Below are positions 17,205 to 23,479 of a DNA stretch of 23,748 nucleotides, in pieces. How positions within the stretch are numbered: the first letter of the stretch is position 1; each line of letters begins with the position of its first letter. The position numbers and the translations under genes are program-made. The notes under the pieces were generated by a model that did not search any database, was not told the DNA's origin, and was given only the letters and a program-made list of their open reading frames with translations. The DNA is from JAEKLB01 sp050249235 (GTDB lineage: Bacteria; Actinomycetota; Acidimicrobiia; Acidimicrobiales; CADCSY01), in contig JBFWQW010000038.1 of NCBI GenBank assembly GCA_050249235.1, forward strand, positions 1-23,748, in the 5' to 3' direction.

Positions 17205-17812
17205 CCGGCCCGCTGGCCCGGCGCCTGGCCGGGCTCGTCGTCGCCACCTGCCTGGGTGCGACGATCGCGGCCTGCGGCTCGTCCCCGTCCGGCGACACCA
17301 CCTCGGGGCCGACCACGACCACCGTGGCCACGCCGGTCCCCGCCGTGCCGGCCCCGCCGGCCGCCGTCCCGGTCTCGCTTCCCGTCCCGGTGGCCCCGCC
17401 CGACCCCGAGGCGCCGGAGCCCTACGTCGAGATCGGCACGATCGAGATCCCCAAGCTCGGCCTCCGGCTGGCCTTCGCCGAGGGCATCACGATGGGCACG
17501 CTCGACCGAGGCCCCGGCCACTGGCCGGGGAGCGCCATGCCCGGCGAGGTGGGCAACGCCGTCGTGGCCGGGCACCGGGTCACCCACACCCGACCTTTCC
17601 GGGACATCGACGACCTGGTCGACGGCGACGAGGTGATCTTCGAGACCGCGGCCGGGCGCTTCACCTACCGCATGGTCGGCTCGGAGGTCGTGCCCCCCAC
17701 CGGGATGTACATCCTCGACCAGACCGAGGCCCGCACCGCCACCCTCTTCGCCTGTCATCCGCCCGGCTCGGCCCGCTACCGCTACGTGGTGCACCTCGAG
17801 CTGGCGAGCTGA
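17201..17812 (+). CDS. Class E-like sortase with a lipoprotein signal
   Basis: This 203-residue cysteine transpeptidase should attach proteins to the cell envelope outside the membrane. The catalytic set is His125 in VVAGHRVTH, Cys185 in TLFACHPPGS (TLxTC-type) and Arg194 in ARYRYVV, all in a domain spanning about 75-202. Instead of a plain anchoring helix, the N-terminus is a short hydrophobic signal ending in IAAC (Cys25), a good lipobox, then a Thr/Pro/Val-rich linker (about 29-72). It therefore looks like a lipid-anchored sortase. GTG 17201 has GGGAGGA seven bases upstream and overlaps the hemY stop (GTGA). A lipoprotein N-acyltransferase homologue follows immediately. No LPXTG or LAXTG substrate is visible in the window. 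Confidence 0.88.
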   Translation: MTGPLARRLAGLVVATCLGATIAACGSSPSGDTTSGPTTTTVATPVPAVPAPPAAVPVSLPVPVAPPDPEAPEPYVEIGTIEIPKLGLRLAFAEGITMGTLDRGPGHWPGSAMPGEVGNAVVAGHRVTHTRPFRDIDDLVDGDEVIFETAAGRFTYRMVGSEVVPPTGMYILDQTEARTATLFACHPPGSARYRYVVHLELAS

Positions 17813-17830
17813 CGCCGGTTCTGGCCTCGA

Positions 17831-17836
17831 TACGGT
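17831..17836 (+). promoter_or_regulatory. -10 box TACGGT, leaderless promoter of lnt
   Basis: TACGGT is followed by seven bases and GTG 17844. CTGACG (17809-17814) sixteen bases upstream may serve as -35. It argues for the GTG at 17844 rather than the in-frame GTG at 17835, which overlaps the box. Confidence 0.5.
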
Positions 17837-17843
17837 GCCGGCC

Positions 17844-19454
17844 GTGCCCGCCCGCCTGGTCGCCGGCCTCGTCGCCGGCGCGGCGATCGCCGCCGCCCTG
17901 CCGCCCTTCGGCTGGTGGCCGCTCGCCGCCCTCGGCTGCGCCCTCCTCCTGCTCGCCGCCGACGGGCTGGCCTGGTCCGGCCGGCTGCGGGTCGGCCTGG
18001 CGGGCGGCGTGGGCTGGATCCTCCCCGGCTTCTGGTGGATGACCGAGTTCTCGATGCCGGGCTTCGTGGCCGCTGCCCTGCTCGTGGCCGCCTGCGTGGC
18101 GGTGGCGGTGACCCTCGTCGTGCCGGGCCGGTGGACCGCGCTGGCGTTTCCCGCCGCGCTCGTCGGCCTCGAGGCCTTCCGCGGCGCATGGCCCTTCGGC
18201 GGCGTGCCGGTGGCGACACTGGCCCAGACCCAGGTGGGCGGACCCGTCGGCCAGGTGGCCCGGCTGGGCGGCGCGCTGGGCGTCACGGCCGTCGTCGCCA
18301 CCGCCGGCGTCGCCCTCGCCGCCGCCGGCCGCCGTCGTTGGCGGCCGGCCGCGGTCGCCGCCGCCGTGGTGGTCGCCGCCATCGCTGCCGGCCTGGCCGT
18401 CGACCCCCCGCCGGCCGGCAGGCCGCTGTCGATCGCGCTGGTCCAGGGGGGCGGCGAGCGGGGCACCCGGGCGGTCGACACCGAGCCGGGCTCGGTGTTC
18501 GACGCCCACCTGGCGGCCAGCGAGGCCGTGCCGCCGGGTGTCGAGCTCACGCTCTGGCCCGAGGACGTGGTCGACGTCGAGGAGGGCCTGCTCGGCACCG
18601 ACGAGGCCGAGCGGCTGGCCGCGCTGGCCCAGCGGCTCGGCACCACCCTCGTGGTCGGGGTCGTCGAGGACGTGGACGACGACCGGTTCCGCAACTACGC
18701 CCAGGCGTGGGGACCGGACGGTGAGCCCGGCCCGGCCTACACGAAGAACCAGCGGGTGCCCTTCGGCGAGTGGATCCCGTTCCGGTCCACGATCGAGCGG
18801 CTGGCCGACGTCAGCGCCGTGCCCCGGGACGCCACGGTGGGCCGGGGGCCCGGCCTGCTCGGCACCGACGCCGGCCGCCTCGGCGTCGTGATCTCCTACG
18901 AGGTCTTCTTCGCCCGCCGGGCCCGGGACGCCGTGGCCGCCGGCGGCGAGGTGCTCCTCGTGCCGACCAACGCCTCGTCGTACTCCGACGCGCAGATGCC
19001 GTCGCTCGAGCTCGGCGCGGCCCGGCTCCGAGCCGTGGAGACCGGGCGATGGGTGGCCCAGGCCGCGCCGACCGGGTTCACCGCGCTCGTCGACCCGGAG
19101 GGCCGGGTCCACCACCAGACCGACCTGGGGCGCCGCCAGGTGGCGGTGGCGGTGATCGACCGCCGCACGGGCGACACGCTCTACCAACGGCTGGGCGACG
19201 GCCCGTTCGTCGTCGTCGCCGTGCTCGCGCTGACCCTGGCGTGGGCGCTCTCGATCCTCGTGAGGCCCCCGACGCCGCCGACCCGGCTGCGGACAATCTG
19301 GCGACCGGGGTCGCCGACCGTCCCCACCCGGATCCGCCGGCCGTCGGTCGCCGGCCCCGAACGGGCCCGCACCGGACGGGCCGGCACCGGACGAGCCGAC
19401 CCCGGACCAGGGGGCGCGGCCGACCCCGGCGTGACCCGCGGGCACCCCCGGTGA
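17844..19454 (+). CDS. lnt: Apolipoprotein N-acyltransferase homologue with Cys-to-Ser nucleophile change
   Basis: This 536-residue membrane protein has the Lnt plan: about six N-terminal membrane segments (3-185), a nitrilase-like domain (about 195-450), a C-terminal helix (about 453-473) and a 60-residue Arg/Gly/Pro/Thr-rich tail. Lnt transfers an acyl chain from phospholipid to the N-terminal Cys of lipoproteins. Compared with E. coli Glu267-Lys335-Cys387, it has Glu240 (LWPED), Lys301 (YTKNQRVPFGEW, with Glu309) and Ser351 in VVISYEVFF, where the nucleophilic Cys should be. The spacing agrees (61 and 50 residues against 68 and 52). The catalytic domain has no cysteine at all. It could use serine, or be inactive as an acyltransferase. 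GTG 17844 is set by a -10 box seven bases upstream. Confidence 0.85.
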   Translation: MPARLVAGLVAGAAIAAALPPFGWWPLAALGCALLLLAADGLAWSGRLRVGLAGGVGWILPGFWWMTEFSMPGFVAAALLVAACVAVAVTLVVPGRWTALAFPAALVGLEAFRGAWPFGGVPVATLAQTQVGGPVGQVARLGGALGVTAVVATAGVALAAAGRRRWRPAAVAAAVVVAAIAAGLAVDPPPAGRPLSIALVQGGGERGTRAVDTEPGSVFDAHLAASEAVPPGVELTLWPEDVVDVEEGLLGTDEAERLAALAQRLGTTLVVGVVEDVDDDRFRNYAQAWGPDGEPGPAYTKNQRVPFGEWIPFRSTIERLADVSAVPRDATVGRGPGLLGTDAGRLGVVISYEVFFARRARDAVAAGGEVLLVPTNASSYSDAQMPSLELGAARLRAVETGRWVAQAAPTGFTALVDPEGRVHHQTDLGRRQVAVAVIDRRTGDTLYQRLGDGPFVVVAVLALTLAWALSILVRPPTPPTRLRTIWRPGSPTVPTRIRRPSVAGPERARTGRAGTGRADPGPGGAADPGVTRGHPR

Positions 19455-19461
19455 CCTGCAC

Positions 19462-19483
19462 AACTTGACCGCTCGGTCAAGTT
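19462..19483. promoter_or_regulatory. Perfect 22-bp TetR-type palindrome at the glycosyltransferase promoter
   Basis: AACTTGACC-GCTC-GGTCAAGTT is a perfect inverted repeat with 9-base arms and the TTGACCG/CGGTCAA form common in TetR-family operators. Its TTGACC (19465-19470) also fits a -35 hexamer, followed after 18 bases by CATGCT (19489-19494) as a -10, nine bases before ATG 19504. A bound repressor would block RNA polymerase. No tetR gene is in the window. Confidence 0.65.
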
Positions 19484-19503
19484 CCGACCATGCTCCACGG
19501 GCA

Positions 19504-20772
19504 ATGGCTGGCGACCCCCTGCGCGTCGCGCTGCTCGTGTACCGCGGGAAGAACCACGTCGGCGGCCAGGGCGTGTACACCCGCCGGCTGTCGAAGGCGC
19601 TGGTCGAGCTGGGCCACCACGTCGAGGTCTTCAGCGGCCCGCCCTACCCGGAGCTCGACCCCCGGGTGCCGCTCACCCGGCTCCCCAGCCTCGAGCTGTT
19701 CGAGGAGCCCCACCCGTTCCGGCTGCCCGCCCCCTGGGAGTACCGCGACCTCATCGACGTGGGCGAGGTGGGGGTCATGGCGGCCGCCGGCTTCCCCGAG
19801 CCCTGGACGTTCAGCCTCCGGGCCAGGCGGGCGCTGGTGGCCCGACTCGACGAGTTCGACGTCGTGCACGACAACCAGTGCCTGGGCACCGGCCTGCTCG
19901 GGATCATGAAGGCCGGCCTGCCGGTGCTCGGCACGATCCACCACCCCATCACCGTCGACCGGCGGGTCGAGCTCGGGCAGGCCGCCAACCGCCGCCAGCG
20001 GCTGCAGATCCGCCGCTGGTACGGCTTCACCCGCATGCAGACGAGGGTCGCCAAGCAGCTCGAGCTGATCGTCACCGTGTCGGAGTCGTCCCACGCCGAC
20101 ATCGTCCGCGACCACCGGGTCGACCCGGGCCGGCTCCGCGTCGTCCAGATCGGGGTCGACCCGGAGCAGTTCCGGCCCCTTCCCCACATCGGCCGCATCC
20201 CGGGCCGGCTCATCACGACCACGTCGTCCGACGTGCCGATGAAGGGCCTCGTCTACCTGCTCGAGGCGCTGGCCAAGCTCCGCACCGAGCGGCCCGAGGT
20301 CCGCCTCACCATCATCGGACGGCCCAAGCAGGGCTCCGGGATCCCCGGCTTCATCGACCGGCTCGGCATCGCCGACGCCATCGACTTCGTCACCGGCATC
20401 ACCGACGACCGGATCACCGAGCTCTACGCCGAGGCCGAGCTGGCCGTCGTCCCGTCCCTCTACGAGGGCTTCTCGCTGCCGGCCGTCGAGGCCATGGCGA
20501 CGGGCACCCCACTGGTCGCCACCCGGGGCGGCGCCCTCCCCGAGGTCGTGGGAGACGACGGCACGACGGCCGTGCTCGTCCCGCCGGGCGACGCCGCCGC
20601 CCTGACCGCCACCATCGCCGAGCTGCTCGACGACCCCGCCCGCCGGGAGACGGTCGGCGCCGCCGGGCGGGCGCGCGTCGTGGCGAGGTACTCGTGGACG
20701 CGCACGGCCGAGGAGACGGCCGCCCTCTACCGGGAGGTGATCGCCCGGCACGGCGGTCGAGGCCGCCCGTGA
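19504..20772 (+). CDS. GT4-family glycosyltransferase
   Basis: This 422-residue GT-B enzyme should transfer a sugar from a nucleotide donor, keeping the anomeric configuration. The N-terminal domain starts LRVALLVYRGKNHVGGQGVYTRRLSKAL (about 6-33), with the Gly-rich acceptor/donor loop, and continues to FDVVHDNQ and TIHHPIT. The linker carries VTVSESS and the C-terminal domain VQIGVDPEQFRP, SSDVPMKGLVYLLEAL, and the nucleotide-sugar EX7E motif EGFSLPAVE (Glu321, Glu329), then GGALPEVVG. No membrane segment is evident. ATG 19504 is preferred over a TTG at 19465 that lies within the operator palindrome. It leads a cassette with a methyltransferase and an alpha/alpha-toroid protein. Donor and acceptor are unknown; it is not a GT2-type polyprenol-phosphate mannose synthase. 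Confidence 0.93.
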   Translation: MAGDPLRVALLVYRGKNHVGGQGVYTRRLSKALVELGHHVEVFSGPPYPELDPRVPLTRLPSLELFEEPHPFRLPAPWEYRDLIDVGEVGVMAAAGFPEPWTFSLRARRALVARLDEFDVVHDNQCLGTGLLGIMKAGLPVLGTIHHPITVDRRVELGQAANRRQRLQIRRWYGFTRMQTRVAKQLELIVTVSESSHADIVRDHRVDPGRLRVVQIGVDPEQFRPLPHIGRIPGRLITTTSSDVPMKGLVYLLEALAKLRTERPEVRLTIIGRPKQGSGIPGFIDRLGIADAIDFVTGITDDRITELYAEAELAVVPSLYEGFSLPAVEAMATGTPLVATRGGALPEVVGDDGTTAVLVPPGDAAALTATIAELLDDPARRETVGAAGRARVVARYSWTRTAEETAALYREVIARHGGRGRP

Positions 20773-20803
20773 CCGGCGATCCGGACACGGCGGCGGGCAG
20801 CCC

Positions 20804-21526
20804 GTGCTGACCGTGCGCTACCAGGTCCTCGGGCTCCGGGCCGGCGACCGCCTCCTCGACCTCGGCTGCGGTGGCGGCCGCCACGCCTACGAGGCCGCCC
20901 GGCTCGGCGGCCGGGTCGTCGCCGCCGACCTCGACGTCGAGGGTCTCGGCGAGGTCCGCTACGTCGCGGCCTCGATGGACGAGGCCGGCCAGCTGCCGGA
21001 CGGCGCGGGGATCGCCGCCCTCGGCGCCGACGCCCTGGCCCTCCCCTTCCCCGACGAGGCGTTCGACCGGGTGATCGCCTCCGAGGTGATGGAGCACATC
21101 GGCGACGACGGCGGCGCGGCCCGCGAGCTGGCCCGGGTCCTGCGCCCGGGCGGCACCATCGCCGTCACCGTCCCGTCGTGGCTTCCCGAGCAGCTCTGCT
21201 GGAAGCTGTCCGACGAGTACCACGCCCCCCACGTGCCCGGCGGCCACGTCCGCATCTACCGCCGGTCGGGCCTCGCCGGCGTGCTCCGGTCGGCCGGGCT
21301 GCGGCCCTGGGGCTCGCACCGGACCCACGCCCTGCACTCGCCCTTCTGGTGGCTGAAGTGCGCGGTCGGTCCCCACCGCGACGACCACCCCCTCGTCCGG
21401 GGCTACCACCGCCTGCTTGTGAAGGACATCGTCGACGGGCCGGCCTACACCCGCGTGCCGGAGCGGCTCCTCGCCCCGGTCCTCGGCAAGAGCCTCGTCG
21501 TCTACGCCCGCAAGGCGGCGTCCTGA
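20804..21526 (+). CDS. Class I SAM-dependent methyltransferase of the glycosyltransferase cassette
   Basis: This 240-residue protein opens MLTVRYQVLGLRAGDRLLDLGCGGGRHAYEA, so motif I (about 17-26) lies almost at the N-terminus, as in UbiE/MenG-like Methyltransf_11 proteins. VVAADLD follows as the SAM-ribose strand, then LPFPDEAFDRVIASEVMEHI (motif II region) and LRPGGTIAVTVPSW. The C-terminal half (about 125-225) is a substrate cap with YHAPHVPGGHVRIYRR. Start GTG 20804 has a weak ribosome-binding site; a 13-codon frame beginning at GTG 20769 (overlapping the glycosyltransferase stop) ends at 20810 and may bring ribosomes to it. The stop shares its A with the next ATG (TGATG). It may methylate the product of the glycosyltransferase, an inference from context only. 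Confidence 0.9.
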   Translation: MLTVRYQVLGLRAGDRLLDLGCGGGRHAYEAARLGGRVVAADLDVEGLGEVRYVAASMDEAGQLPDGAGIAALGADALALPFPDEAFDRVIASEVMEHIGDDGGAARELARVLRPGGTIAVTVPSWLPEQLCWKLSDEYHAPHVPGGHVRIYRRSGLAGVLRSAGLRPWGSHRTHALHSPFWWLKCAVGPHRDDHPLVRGYHRLLVKDIVDGPAYTRVPERLLAPVLGKSLVVYARKAAS

Positions 21527-22581
21527 TGCTGCCGACCGTCACGGGCATCCTCACCGCCGCCGAGGTGTCGGCCACCCTCGACTCGATCGCCGGCGAGCAG
21601 CTCCCGTCGGGCCTCATCCCCTGGGCCCGGGGCGTCCACGGCGACGCGTGGAACCACACCGAGGCGATCATGGCCCTCGCCCTCGGGGGCCGTCACCGGG
21701 AGACCGAGCGCGCCTACCAGTGGCTGCTCGACGCCCAGCGGCCCGACGGCTCCTGGCACCAGTACTACCTGGGCGACTCGGTGGAGGACTCGAAGCTCGA
21801 CGCCAACACCTGCGCCTACCCGGCCGCCGGCGTGTGGCACCAGTGGCTCCTCACGCGCGACCGGGGCTTCATCGAGACCATGTGGCCCATGGTCGAGCGG
21901 GCCATCGACTTCGTCCTCGACCTGCAGACGCCGCGGGGCGAGATCCGCTGGGCCCGCCACGTCGACGGCACCGCCTGGCCCTTCGCCCTCCTCACCGGCT
22001 CCTCCTCGATCAGCCACAGCCTCCGCTGCGCGATCGCCCTCGCCGAGGAGCTCGGTCACGAACGGCCGGACTGGGAGCTCTCGGTCGCCTCCCTGGTGCG
22101 GACCATCCACCACGTGCCCGAGGCCTTCCAGCCCAAGGAGCGCTGGGCCATGGACTGGTACTACCCGGTGCTCGTCGGCGTGCTCCGCTGCGAGGAGGCC
22201 CGCCAGCGGCTCGACGACGAATGGGACCGCTTCGTGATGCCCGGCCTCGGCGTGCGGTGCGTGAGCGACCGGCCCTGGGTCACGGCCGCCGAGACCTGCG
22301 AGTGCGCCCTCGCGCTCCTCGCCGCCGAGCAGCCCGACCGGGCCCGCCAGCTCTTCGGGTGGGCCCAGCGGCTCCGCACCGACGACGGCTCGTACCTCAC
22401 CGGCGACGTCCACCCCCAGGGCGTGAGCTATCCGGACGGCGAGCGCTCCACCTACACGGCAGCCGCCGTCGTCCTCGCCGCCGACGCCCTGTCCCGCACC
22501 AGCCCGGCGTCGGGGCTCTTCGTCGACCACGACCTGCTTCCCGCCGTCGTCGACTTCGAAGCCGAGCTCGACCTCGACTGA
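21526..22581 (+). CDS. Alpha/alpha-toroid protein (prenyltransferase/terpene-cyclase-like or six-hairpin type)
   Basis: This 351-residue protein has helical-toroid repeats: QWLLDAQRPDGSWHQYY (65-81), FVLDLQTPRGEIRW (about 129-142) and WAQRLRTDDGSYLTG (279-293). They resemble the QxxDGSW repeats of terpene cyclases and prenyltransferases and also occur in six-hairpin glycosidase folds. VHGDAWNHTEAIMAL (about 37-51) and DWYYP (about 210-214) add conserved-looking acidic and aromatic residues. No DxDD cyclase motif is seen, so the prenyltransferase label often given to such proteins may mislead; a sugar-active enzyme acting with the upstream glycosyltransferase is at least as likely. ATG 21526 overlaps the methyltransferase stop (TGATG), so the genes are coupled. 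It has no signal peptide. The fold call is fair and the function unknown. Confidence 0.75.
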   Translation: MLPTVTGILTAAEVSATLDSIAGEQLPSGLIPWARGVHGDAWNHTEAIMALALGGRHRETERAYQWLLDAQRPDGSWHQYYLGDSVEDSKLDANTCAYPAAGVWHQWLLTRDRGFIETMWPMVERAIDFVLDLQTPRGEIRWARHVDGTAWPFALLTGSSSISHSLRCAIALAEELGHERPDWELSVASLVRTIHHVPEAFQPKERWAMDWYYPVLVGVLRCEEARQRLDDEWDRFVMPGLGVRCVSDRPWVTAAETCECALALLAAEQPDRARQLFGWAQRLRTDDGSYLTGDVHPQGVSYPDGERSTYTAAAVVLAADALSRTSPASGLFVDHDLLPAVVDFEAELDLD

Positions 22582-22617
22582 AAGGGCGGATCACGCCGGT
22601 CGCCGGTGACGCCGCGG

Positions 22618-23160
22618 TCAGCCGTCGGTGGCGAGCGAAGCCAGCTTCGTGACCGTGTTCCAGTTCCTGGCGGTGTTGGTGACCCCGAGCAGCTTGCCGA
22701 GATCGGGGAGCGTCGACCCGGCGAAGCCGTTCGGCTGGTAGAGGTGGACCAGCCGCCTGCCACGGGCCATGCGGTCGGGCCGGTGGGCGTCGGGCTCGAG
22801 CCGACTCCATGCCGCGGCAGAGGGCTCGGCGTCGAGGAAGGCGACGGCCAGCCTCTTCGGGTCGAGGCCCTCGGCGAGGAAGGGGTTGTCGCCGACGAGG
22901 TCCGCCAGCTCGGCGGCCGATCGCAGAATCACCCGCACGCTCATCCCGAGGTCGCGCTCGATCGCCGATTCGACGCCGGCCGCGACCGTTGCCTCGTTCC
23001 CCGCCGCCGTGAAGACGGCGTTGCCGCTGTTGAGCAGCGTGCGCACGTCGCCGTGGCCGAGGGCCGCAAGGAGATCCCGGAGATCGGCCATCGCCATCCG
23101 CTTGGCCGTGCCCACGTTGATGCCCCGCAGCAGGGCGACCCACGTGCGCATCCGAGCCAT
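22618..23160 (-). CDS. DUF1697 family protein
   Basis: The 180-residue protein matches DUF1697 from end to end. It begins with TWVALLRGINVG, has MADLRDLLAALGHGDVRTLLNSGNAVF (about 23-49), and closes with GSTLPDLGKLLGVTNTARNWNTVTKL (about 150-175), the family's SKL/T...TARNWNTV signature. The biochemical role of the family is not established. ATG 23160 places the conserved start at residue 5; ATG 23151 is equally possible, and the frame stays open further upstream without homologous residues. It follows dodecin on the same strand after 58 bases and may be cotranscribed. It converges on the toroid gene with a 36-base gap that holds an imperfect GC hairpin. Confidence 0.88.
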   Translation of the reverse strand: MARMRTWVALLRGINVGTAKRMAMADLRDLLAALGHGDVRTLLNSGNAVFTAAGNEATVAAGVESAIERDLGMSVRVILRSAAELADLVGDNPFLAEGLDPKRLAVAFLDAEPSAAAWSRLEPDAHRPDRMARGRRLVHLYQPNGFAGSTLPDLGKLLGVTNTARNWNTVTKLASLATDG

Positions 23161-23218
23161 GGCCAGCCAGCTTGGCAGCCCGGGTCGGACGGCGTGTCCG
23201 GTCAGACGGGGGGGTGTG

Positions 23219-23431
23219 TCAGGCGGTGTAGCGGAAGCCCAGCTCCATCGTGACCTGGAAGTCACGGACCTCGGCGCCGTGATCCATCCAGCCCCGGATC
23301 TCGGTGACCTTGAACCAGTCGAGCTCGCGGAGCGACTCGGCCGCCTTGGCGATGCCGTTCCGTATCGCCTGGTCGAGGCCGTCGGGCGAGGTGCCGACGA
23401 TGTGGGTGATCGCGTACGTCTGGTTGGCCAT
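23219..23431 (-). CDS. Dodecin (flavin-storage protein)
   Basis: This 70-residue protein assembles into a hollow dodecamer that binds flavins, in bacteria usually FMN, buffering or storing them in the cytoplasm. The sequence NQTYAITHIVGTSPDGLDQAI (3-23) followed by AAESLRELDWFKVTEIRGW and FQVTMELGFRYTA closely follows the mycobacterial dodecin. The flavin-stacking Trp39 and the isoalloxazine-contacting Gln59 are both present. A longer reading with 12 extra residues is open, but ATG 23431 gives the standard length. A TAGACC hexamer seven bases upstream (23444-23439), part of a 10-bp palindrome AGACCGGTCT, could be a leaderless -10 box. It lies 48 bases after the truncated methyltransferase gene on the same strand. 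Confidence 0.95.
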   Translation of the reverse strand: MANQTYAITHIVGTSPDGLDQAIRNGIAKAAESLRELDWFKVTEIRGWMDHGAEVRDFQVTMELGFRYTA

Positions 23432-23438
23432 GGAGACC

Positions 23439-23444
23439 GGTCTA
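23439..23444 (-). promoter_or_regulatory. Possible -10 box TAGACC for dodecin
   Basis: TAGACC is seven bases before ATG 23431 but lacks the final T of TANNNT. It is embedded in the palindrome AGACCGGTCT (23434-23443). Confidence 0.3.
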
Positions 23445-23479
23445 CCCCCGATGGCCCCGGGCGTCATCCCCCTCCGCGG

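Noticed and set aside
17835..17846. Earlier GTG start for lnt at 17835
   Set aside because: It overlaps the TACGGT -10 box; with transcription beginning near 17844 the earlier codon would not be in the mRNA.
19465..19503. TTG start for the glycosyltransferase at 19465
   Set aside because: It lies inside the operator palindrome and putative -35; ATG 19504 begins right before the conserved GT-B strand.
16574..19580. Large minus-strand open frames opposite hemY, the sortase and lnt
   Set aside because: Low-complexity Ala/Arg/Gly/Pro/Thr sequences with no motifs, lying entirely opposite well-supported genes.
19504..20772. Polyprenol-phosphate mannose synthase partner of lnt, as in mycobacterial Ppm1
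   Set aside because: The protein is a GT4 (GT-B, EX7E) enzyme rather than a GT2 DPM-type synthase, and it has a separate operator-controlled promoter.
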